The notes under the pieces: model-generated
The model's input: the letters and a program-made list of their open reading frames with translations, nothing else
Told to the model about the DNA's origin: nothing
Databases searched by the model: none
Assembly: GCA_023101725.1 (NCBI GenBank)
Contig: JALJCO010001117.1
Span: 1-64,000 of the forward strand
Direction of reading: 5' to 3'
DNA: 64,000 nucleotides
Source of the DNA: Atherinomorus stipes
Taxonomy: Eukaryota; Chordata; Actinopteri; Atheriniformes; Atherinidae
In this document: positions 56,011-64,000 of the stretch, one piece after another
How the letters are laid out: every line of letters starts with the position of its first letter
Position numbering within the stretch: position 1 is the stretch's first letter
Translations under genes and position numbers: made by a program

Positions 56011-57779
56011 GTAGGACCCAGGATCACATGAAGCCTAAACTAGCCAATCACAGCTCTGATTCCTTTTGTGGTTTTAGTATTTCCTTGTATGTTGGAGGAT
56101 GTCCTCATAAGTTAGATATCCCACTTTTTATGTTACATGTGTGTGTAGGAATAAGACCTAAGTTAAAACGAGCCAAAAACTCCAGAGTGTGAAAGTGGCT
56201 TTGTTTTTGTGTTCACACCAGAATCAGCCACAAGAGCGCGCTCTCCACAGTACACGTTATGGCTTCTCTGTGGAAGCTGCTAGCTACTAAAAAGCTCTTT
56301 TTTAGCATCTCCTGAAATCAGCTGATTACCTTGTTAAGAGGTGGTGTAGCCAGAGTGGCCAAATGATTCATACCTGCTGCGGATTAATGACGAGGTTTGT
56401 CAGAGAGGAGGACGCCACAACAGACTGATGCAGAGTCCACATCACTGCAGACACCAAATCGATCCACCTGCAATCTCCCGCTCCATTTCTCCCTCAATCG
56501 TGAAGAAGACCCAGAGATATAGATGGGTTTCTGAGCAACGTCACAGATAAGATGCGCGCGCAACCAAGGGGCAAGAAAACAGAGGAAAAGCATTATTGAA
56601 CTATGAGAAGACGTGTGTTTTACATACAAAACTCGACTTTTAATGCAGATCAGGTCAAGATATGACGTGAAAGTGTCGGGAAAATATAATGTTTGAGTCC
56701 TGGTATTTGTTCGGTTGCAAAAATCAAAACATTAATGCATGTGAACAGTTGAAAATGGTGAAAATAGGACAGTAGGCGTGACTGATCTTCAGAAAACCCT
56801 CGCAGATAACTTATTCCGGTTCAGACTATGATTTATTTAGTCTTTCACCATGGTCACATGTAGGATTAAACCACGGCGGAGGCAGAAATTATTCCCGTAT
56901 TCTAGTCAGAAGCCTGTAATAGCAGCATCACCGCCGCGATCGGCTGCATGACATAAACTGTAAACACTGTGTGTGACAGCCATCCTCTGCTGCTTAGACA
57001 CAAACTTAAAAAGAAGAAGAAACTGATGGTGGAGCCGTTTACGAACGTTCACGTGGCATAACAACACATCCCGGAGATTTAGTACGAAGTACGGGGGTCG
57101 TAAATCAGATGGCGTTTGAGTTTATACCATTAGCTTGCTAGCAGTTAGCTAGTCTGTCTGCTGTCCACCACGATCTCATCCACAATAAAGCAGAACGTTA
57201 CACAAGCAGCGAAACTTACCGACAGCAATGCGTGTTCGTCCCTAACAGCTGGAATCAGCTCCTTTCCAAACGTAGTGATGATGTCGTCTTTGCCTGGTTT
57301 AATCCAAACTAGTGAAAGTTGCTCCTGTATGGAGGAGGTGAGGACGACACGGAGCTGAACTGAACCTGCTGCAGGCTGCAGATTGTTGTGGCCTCTTTTG
57401 GTTTTAACAAAGAGTCTAAACCAAAGTTTAAGCCGCTTTCTAACTCAGGTTTTTCAGGCAAATTTCAAATGAGGTCCAACACGAATAATATCCATGTTTT
57501 AACTAGAAAAATGCCGTTTCCGGGTGATGACTCCCTTACCAAGTTAGTGTAATCGTGATAGAAATATAACACAGCAACGCAGCGTCTGTATTTTGTTATT
57601 CGTCATCAAAATACAGATTTATTCAATATAGTTTTAAACACAACGATCTCGGTTTGTTTCATCGGGTTACTTTACATTTTTATGAATGATATAAGTGCGT
57701 GTTTGGCCGTAGACTCCAATACAAAACAGGCTTTTTGCCCCCTGGGTGCGCGCGCAACTGCCAATGTTTGTAAACAGGA
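56011..57779. other. No gene recognised; dispersed repeat at the right end
   Basis: The segment 57,660-57,795 is an inverted copy of 14,089-14,235. A related short piece (AGATGGGTTTC, GCGCGCAACCA) occurs near 56,522-56,570. No ORF of interest. Confidence 0.5.
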
Positions 57780-58865
57780 AACCCATCTATATGAACTTCT
57801 CCACCTGGGACAGTATCATTCCTCACCCGAAGAGGACACTCCACCCTTTTTCTGGGTGAGGATCATGGTGTTGGCTCAGAAGGGGAAGAAGTGCACTATC
57901 AGCACTGTTAAAGGGGAAACTCAGTAACTTTTTTACCTCAAATGCTTTTCAGAATCCCCGTGGGGCTAAACAAAGTGTTTACGGAGCGATTCAATGTCCC
58001 CCCCTCCCTCCCGCCGGGGCCTCTGGCCTGTGAGCAGCTCTATGCAACTTTGCCTGCGCCGACCCGAGCAGAACTTGCGACAACAGAAACCGCTGTACGG
58101 TACTCAGGTCCCCTATCTACCGAGCTGCTTCCAGCTCTGATTTGAACCAGATTACCAGCGCTAATTGGAAGAAAACATTTCTTTAGCTTCCACCTAAACA
58201 CGGCTCCTGGTCTCATAACCAACTCTTTGCTGGACCAGAGTGATTCATGTAGCTGCGCTGCCTGGGCGCTGGGTGAAGCATCACTGCTTCAGGCTCAATA
58301 ATCACTTGTCACGTCCGCAAAAAGTAAATAAAAGTTCGTATTCTTACCTGCTACTCGCCAACACCAGAGAAAAATATAATCCACGGCATATTTACCCGCA
58401 AATCGCGGGTAAAACGTCCCGTTTCAGAAGAAACAGGACTTTGCTTTGAGCAGAGGGAGACGTGGTGCTGCTACCAACACAGCAACGTAGCATCAACAAG
58501 CTAGAAAAAGCTTAGAAATATAACCAGGGATCAAAATAGAGGAAAGACAGGTAGAGAAGCCGTCTGTGTGCTGTGGGGGTGCAGGGGGGTTGAACACGAC
58601 GGTGAAAGGACGCCACTAGGGGGAGCCCCGAGCTGAAGTTACTGAGTTCTGCTTTAACAGTGGAGATGGTGTGTTGCTGACCTTGACTCGGGACGTTGTG
58701 GGTCAGTGGAAGGAATACTTTGAAGACCTTCACCAGCACGTTTTTTGATGAGGAAGCAGAGTTTGGGGATTCAGGGGTGGACTCTCCTGTCACCGGAGCT
58801 GAGGTCACTGAGGTGGTTAAAGAGCTCCTCGGTATCAGAGCCCCGGGGGTGGATGAGATCCAGTG
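57780..58865 (+). repeat. RTE-type LINE fragment split by a TTAA element
   Basis: KGKKCTISTVKG-like sequence before the insertion (57,880-57,911) continues after it as TVEMVC..., DVVGQWKEYFEDL (about 58,692) and TGAEVTEVVKELLGIRAPGVDEI (two parts, 58,791-58,858), the RTE region upstream of the RT. Frames are broken. Confidence 0.65.
57912..58653. mobile_element. TTAA-flanked TIR element (742 bp), piggyBac-like MITE
   Basis: TTAA at 57,908-57,911 and 58,654-58,657 flanks ends AGGGGAAACTCAGTAACTT and GAAGTTACTGAGTTCTGCT. TTAA target duplication is the signature of piggyBac-type insertion. No transposase ORF. Confidence 0.8.
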
Positions 58866-59100
58866 TTTCCCCTACTATTATATAGGCAGGAAGCCCCACC
58901 CTCCCTACAAGACCCAGCGCCACGTCTACAAAGTCAGGTTAATAACCTCTGCCAAAGAGGTAATGTTTTCGGTAGCGTTGATTTGTCTGTCCATCCGTAT
59001 GTCAGCAACTTTACAGAAAAAGTACTGTAAAGCCCTTAGAAAAAAAATCCAAAAACACCTCTTAGGTAAATCACAATAACCTAATAAAAATTAAAACAAT
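58866..59100. repeat. Dispersed repeat fragments
   Basis: Includes AATAACCTCTGCCAAAGAGG and GTAATGTTTTCGGTAGCGTT, a known type of fish interspersed repeat, joining the L2 that follows. Confidence 0.45.
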
Positions 59101-59134
59101 AAATGTAACAAAACAGAAAAATAAAACTATTAAA

Positions 59135-62100
59135 TGTGGATTATTAAATATCAGATCCCTTTCTTCTAAATCTCTGTTAGTTAATGATCTGATTGGCGAT
59201 CATCATGTTGATTTATTTTGTCTCACAGAAACCTGCTGCAGCAGGATGATCATGTTGCTATTAATGAATCTACTCCACCCGATTAATTAAATTTTCATGT
59301 TCCTAGAGCCGCAGGCCGAGGAGGAGGTGTGGCTGCTATCTTTCAATCAGGGCTATTTATTAATCCCAGACCTACGATTAGTCATAATTCCTTTGAACAT
59401 CTAATTCTAAGCCTTTCTCATCCTAACTGGAAATCAGAGAAACCACTTTTGTTAGCTGTAGTGTATCGTCCACCTGGACCTTACTCAGAGTTTCTGACTG
59501 AATTTTCAGACTTTTTATCAGATTTAGTGTTGAATACTGATAAAGTTGTCGTTTTGGGCGACCTTAATGTTCATGTTGACGATAACAATGACAGCTTAAA
59601 TATTGCCTATAAATCTATGCTAGACTCAATCGGTTTTTCACAAAATGTTCACGAACCCACTCATTCTCATAATCATACTCTGGATCTGGTCCTGACGTAT
59701 GGTGTTGACAGTGAGGAACTGAAAGTTTTTCCCCATAATCCTGTTCTGTCTGATCACTTCTTAATAACTTTTGAGTTTACTTTACTTGACTACACGATGG
59801 CTGAGAATAAATTCCATTACAGTAGATGTTTATCAGATAGGGCTGTTACCAAGTTTAAAGAATCTATTTCATCACTATTTCCTACAATGCCAGATGTTAA
59901 CGTCACAGAAAGCATCTATTCAAGCTTTACTCCAGTTCAGATTGATCAGCTTGCTGATGAAATAGCAGTTTCAACACGCACAGTACTAGATAATGTGGCT
60001 CCGTTAAAAAAGAAGATCATCTGTTAGAAGAAGGAAGCTCCTTGGTTTAATTCCCAGCTACGAGCTTTAAAACAGACATCTAGACGTTATGAGAGGAAAT
60101 GGCGCATCTGGCTTAGAGGAGTCTCGCTTAATCTGGAAAGAGAGTCTAATTGTTTATAAAAAATTCTTACGTAAGACTAGAACAGCTTACTATTCATCAT
60201 TGATAGAGGAAAATAGGAATAATCCCAGGTTCCTTTTCAGCACTGTAGCCAGGCTGACGAAGAGCCGTAGTGCTGTTGAGCCATGCATTCCCCCGACTCT
60301 CAGCTGTGACGATTTCATGAGTTTCTTTACAAACAAAATTGTTTCTATTAGAGAGAAAATCCATGACATCCTCCCAGCTTCTAACGACATCTTACCCCCA
60401 GCAGGTTTAGAGACATCTGTAGATGCTGAATTATGTCTGGATCATTTCTGTCCTATACAGATATCTGAGTTAACCAAACTAATTGTGGCATCCAAACCTT
60501 CTACCTGCATTCTGGATCCCATCCCAACCAAGTTGCTAAAGGAAGTCTTTCCTTTGATTAACACTTACTTACTAGATCTGATCAACTCTTCTCTATTGAC
60601 AGGATATGTACCTCAGTCCTTTAAGACTGCAGTAATAAAACCTTTACTTAAAAAACCTACTCTTGATTCAGGAGAGTTAGCTAATTACAGACCGATATCC
60701 AACTCCCCCCTTTATGTCTAAAATTCTTGAGAAAACAGTTTCAGCTCAACTTTGTGCCCATCTGAGCAGAAATAATCTGTTTGAAAAGTTTCAGTCTGGT
60801 TTTAGAGCTCATCATAGCACAGAGACGGCACTGGTGAAGGTTACTAATGATCTTCTCATGGCTTCAGATAAAGGACTCCTGTCCATACTTGTCCTGTTGG
60901 ATCTCAGTGCTGCATTCGACACCATTGATCACAACATTCTGCTACAGAGACTTGAACATGTTATTGGAATTAGAGGAACTGCATTAGACTGGTTCAAGTC
61001 ATACTTATCTGATAGATTTCAGTTTGTTAATGTCAACGAGTCTTCATCACACACCAGAGTAACTCATGGAGTTCCCCAGGGTTCTGTGCTCGGACCAATT
61101 CTCTTCACGTTATACATGCTTCCTTTGGGTAATATCATCAGACAACATGGCATAAATGTTCATTAGCTACGTTTACATGGACAATAATTCATCTATCCGA
61201 TTTGAAATCTTTATGATCGGAGCTTCCAGCTGACATGTTTACATGGACAGTGGAAAAGTGATCCGATCGGTTGTATTTACTTGATGGACAGATATTTTTG
61301 TAATGCTTTTGACATGCGCAATGGCTCCTGGATAGTAAGAAGAGGAGTTTTCTTTTTAAATGCATAATCTTTTGACCGTTGAAATGCTCAATAATCATTA
61401 ACTCTTTCAGTGGGGATTTAAAAAAACAGCCATATAACGGGTCCGTACTGGACCCACGGCTGAAGCACATCATCAAAAATGGATCCGCTATGGATCCGGG
61501 AAAAGGTGCAGCTACAGCTTTAGGTCTGCCTCTGCTCCGCCTAACATCAGAGTTTCCAGTCAGAACGTGGATCATCAGCGGATCTATTCCGCTGGGCAAG
61601 TGGACTCCTACATGACTGTGCAAGGCAGATCCGTGGCGAACAGCACAGCTGCCGCAGATCCTTTGCTGTCTGGGGTTTCCCAGCAAAGTCTTGTTGTGTT
61701 TTGCTTCCGCCGTCTTCCCTGAATCTGCTACGTCACGCAACCCCCACATGGTTCAAGCATGCGCAGAGACAAAATTCCACAGAAATGATTGGAATGACTG
61801 TTTACATGAGAATTTTTTTCTGCTGATCGGATCGTAAAAAGGTTTAAACCACCCCTCTCGACTGGATTGGAAATTCTTTACGATGAGGCTGATCGGATCA
61901 AAATTGTGCCATGTAAACGCAGCTACTGTTATGCAGACGACACTCAGATATACTTATCTATGAAGCCTGATGAAACCAATCAGTTTGTTAGATTACAAAG
62001 ATGTCTTAGTGACATAAAGACCTGGATGACCCTGAACTTTCTGCTTCTAAATTCAGACAAGACCGAGGTTATAGTACTACTACCTTTAAGATCAGGCTTA

Positions 62101-62145
62101 AAACCTTCCTTTTTGATAAGTCTTATAGTTAGGGATCCCTAACTA
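59135..62145 (+). mobile_element. L2-clade LINE, multiply broken, with TIR element inside
   Basis: Endonuclease start [20 protein letters not shown] (59,135) is followed, after a frame change near 59,310, by VYRPPGPYSEF, LGDLNVHVDD and LSDHFLITFEF (to 60,027). The next frame, 60,089-60,721, holds the linker and RT entry ([20 protein letters not shown]). The frame 60,714-61,166 has [34 protein letters not shown] and [14 protein letters not shown] 758-bp element then interrupts, and YADD appears at 61,930-61,941. After SDKTEV the sequence jumps to the C-terminal end (SGLKPSFLISL). Inactive. Confidence 0.88.
61166..61923. mobile_element. TA-flanked TIR element (758 bp) in L2 RT
   Basis: GCTACGTTTACATGG (left) and CCATGTAAACGCAGC (right) are inverted ends with TA on both sides (61,164-61,165; 61,924-61,925). 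Internal ends carry further GATCGGA and TTTACATG motifs. No transposase ORF; superfamily uncertain (Tc1/mariner- or PIF-like by target site). Confidence 0.82.
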
Positions 62146-62640
62146 TAGCCAAAGCCCCGTTTCCACCAGCGGGTCTGGGTCGGGTCGGGCCGGATCGGTC
62201 CACGTTTTTTTGCGTCTCCACAGATAAAAACTGGGACGGGTACCCTTATATCAGACCCGACCCGGCCTACTTTTTTGGCACCCTTCGGTAGGGGTACTGA
62301 TCTAACCGATCCGGACCAAAGAGGTGGAGCTAACACAAAGCAATACATTGATTTGTTGAAAAATCTCACTCCCCGCGTGACCAAGCGTAAAAACAAAGCC
62401 GGGGTGACTCCTTTTGTTTCTGTCACGTGTGGCGCGGTGTTTTGGTTAAACGCCGTAGCACGGCGAAGATGTCACGTGATCACGTAGCAGCGCTATCCAG
62501 CGCCTCCAGAGTAAGGGTACAGGTTGCTGTGGGGACGCAGCGTGAAATCAACACATCCGTACCAAAACCCCTTCCTCGCCCCCCAGTAGCCCTCGTTCCC
62601 TCATTGCTGATCGTCCATTGCAACCATTGTGGGTGGCTGC
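62146..62640. repeat. DNA-element terminus (CCCGTTTCCACC type)
   Basis: CCCCGTTTCCACCAGCGGGT followed by CGGGTCGGGTCGGGCC resembles the end of an abundant fish DNA element; the matching right end was not found within the window. Confidence 0.45.
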
Positions 62641-63215
62641 TCTCCTCGGACGACTAGTTTCCCAGCGCTCCAACCGCAGCCCGACCCCCCCGCCTGTACT
62701 CCACGCATTTCGTGTCTTCACCTTTCGGTTCACGGATCGTCTCTCCTCCTCGCACGGTCGGGCCTCATGGCCGCCGGCTTCCCCGCTCTACTTGCTCCTC
62801 GGACCCGCTGTCCTGCAGCCTCCACGCCGTTCGAGTGGCGCACCGCAGTCGGACCAGCTTCCCGGCCCGCGGCCGCCTTCTCTTGCCCAAACAGTTCCCG
62901 CCAGCGGTGCCAGGTCTTCGGGACTTCCTGCTCCTCCGGGCGGCTTCCTCCTGGCCGGTTTCTCGCGACGTCGCAGCCCCGCCTCTGCCGCCTGCAACAC
63001 TCTGGGTTGTCTCTCCCGCACCTGCTCCGCCCGTCCTGGAGCTCTCTCGGCTCGTTTCCTTCTCTTTTCCTCCCGTTCGTCTCTTGCCGTCCCGGCGCTG
63101 TCCGAACGCTTCCGCTTCTTCTCGGCCTCGTTTCCTTTCTTCTGGTACTGGTTACACCGCGGCTCCTTACTCTCGTCCACACGTATCAGCGCCGCCACAG
63201 CCGGTCCTCATCTGT
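62641..63215. other. C-rich polypyrimidine region, not recognised
   Basis: Strongly C/T-rich on the + strand, with ORFs open in all three + frames and on the minus strand. The translations are rich in S, P, R and L with no motif. It may be a LTR/leader or GC-rich promoter; nothing can be assigned. Confidence 0.4.
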
Positions 63216-63560
63216 CCTCTAGTGATGTGTCGTTCACGAACGATTCGTTCAATATGAACTAATCTTTTATATGACTCGGGAGTAATGAGTCCTCTCAGAG
63301 AGTGGTTCGTTCATTTTCATGCACTGCGCTCTCTCGCCACAAGGCAGCAGCTGTAAGCTCAGCCAGCCAGCAGGACGACAGGAAACAGAAATGATTAGTT
63401 CATGACTCAACCAACTGTGTCGGTCCACAGGTATCTTTCTTTTGTGACAGTCGGGCTGCTCAGGCTGTGTGGTGAGGAGCAGGCACTTTAGTTCGTTCAT
63501 AATCTTTCATATGGATCTTTCATTCGTTCATTTGTCACGTGAGAGCTGCGCTACGGTTAC
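63216..63560. repeat. hAT-like dispersed element fragment
   Basis: TAGTGATGTGTCGTTCACGA, GAACGATTCGTTCA and later TTAGTTCGTTCATAATCTTT and CATTCGTTCATTTGTCACGT are typical of a common fish hAT-related element. Ends not resolved. Confidence 0.5.
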
Positions 63561-64000
63561 GGGGCTGTGGAGAGGAGACCAACAAGGAATGATGTCTGAT
63601 ATCTTATGTTCATTCATCCGGCCCATAGCCGCTTCAGCTGTGGCTCTCATCAGTCCATCAGGGCCTCCACCCACTCCAACCGCTGCTCAGCTTCTCACCG
63701 CATTCTCACACTGGGCCACGTGCTGCCCTCTACCACGGACACGGCCTCCACCCGCTCCAACCGCCGCTCAGCTTCTCGCCACGTTCTCTCACACTGGGCC
63801 ACATGCTGCCCTCCGCCACGGACACGGCCGGCACAGCCCTCAGATCACCACCTTCCCAATTCTATCTGGGTCCCATGCCATCTCTCCGCCATCTTTCGTC
63901 CAGGACTGGTGGCTGCTCGCTCCATCGCTCTACCCGGCCCTCTCTGACGGCCTTTTGGCCACGCTCGCCGCCTCAGCGGCACCTCTGTCGGCTGGTCTCC
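63561..64000. other. GC-rich end of window; no gene recognised
   Basis: Apart from the 82-bp tandem duplication listed separately, no feature was identified. Confidence 0.4.
63661..63826. repeat. Two tandem copies of an 82-84-bp unit
   Basis: GGCCTCCACCCACTCCAACC (63,661) and GGCCTCCACCCGCTCCAACC (63,743) start two units that both continue through CACACTGGGCCAC to CACGGACAC with few differences. Confidence 0.8.

Noticed and set aside
62618..63262. 214-codon ORF, S/P/R-rich
   Set aside because: Open in several frames because of C/T-rich composition; no domain and no splice signals.

Overview
The window is genomic DNA from a teleost fish. The evidence is a pair of fish-type NLR immune receptor genes (CARD, FISNA-NACHT, leucine-rich repeats, C-terminal PRY-SPRY/B30.2) with spliced exons and class I introns, surrounded by a dense, typically teleost set of mobile elements (L2, RTE, L1/Tx1 and Rex/CR1-like LINEs, hAT/TTAA/TA-type MITEs, a solo LTR and a retroviral provirus). 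The species cannot be told from the sequence alone.

Layout: (1) 1-8,605 and 18,914-29,189 are two copies of one segmental duplication, about 18.9 kb apart, each holding one NLR gene in + orientation. Copy B (19,521-27,183) reads open through every recognised exon. Copy A (606-7,632) has an in-frame TGA in the NACHT exon and a deletion of about 550 bp removing the end of that exon and its splice donor, so it is a pseudogene, although its CARD, LRR and B30.2 exons are still open. (2) 9,290-17,850 lies between the copies: large foldback DNA elements, a minus-strand pseudogene combining SWIM zinc finger, YqaJ-type nuclease and PHD finger, a solo LTR in a LINE tail, and a possible first exon for copy B. 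(3) 17,860-19,027 is a reversed L2 remnant carrying a 217-bp MITE. (4) 29,190-30,730 is an L1 ORF1 relic broken by two DNA elements. (5) 30,882-39,348 is a complete minus-strand endogenous retrovirus with 743-bp LTRs that differ at one position on reading, a 4-bp target duplication, a long gag ORF and a decayed pol. (6) 39,350-41,290 holds two TIR elements. (7) 41,292-45,449 is a 4.16-kb minisatellite of 30/36/42-bp units with higher-order blocks; it produces very long but probably meaningless ORFs on both strands. (8) 45,450-64,000 contains LINE remnants, one nearly intact L2 with a single frameshift (47,657-50,620), an L2 split by a DNA element just before its catalytic box (59,135-62,145), an RTE fragment split by a TTAA-type element, and weak evidence for a host promoter and exons near 52.7 and 55.97 kb.

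Only the NLR genes look like host genes with recognisable function: the CARD would recruit a CARD partner, the NACHT ATPase would oligomerise, and LRR/B30.2 would sense ligand. Nearly everything else is transposon history, with many insertions that can be ordered in time because exact target-site duplications or empty sister sites are visible. No tRNA, rRNA or CRISPR was seen. All similarity statements come from reading by eye; no alignment or search was run.
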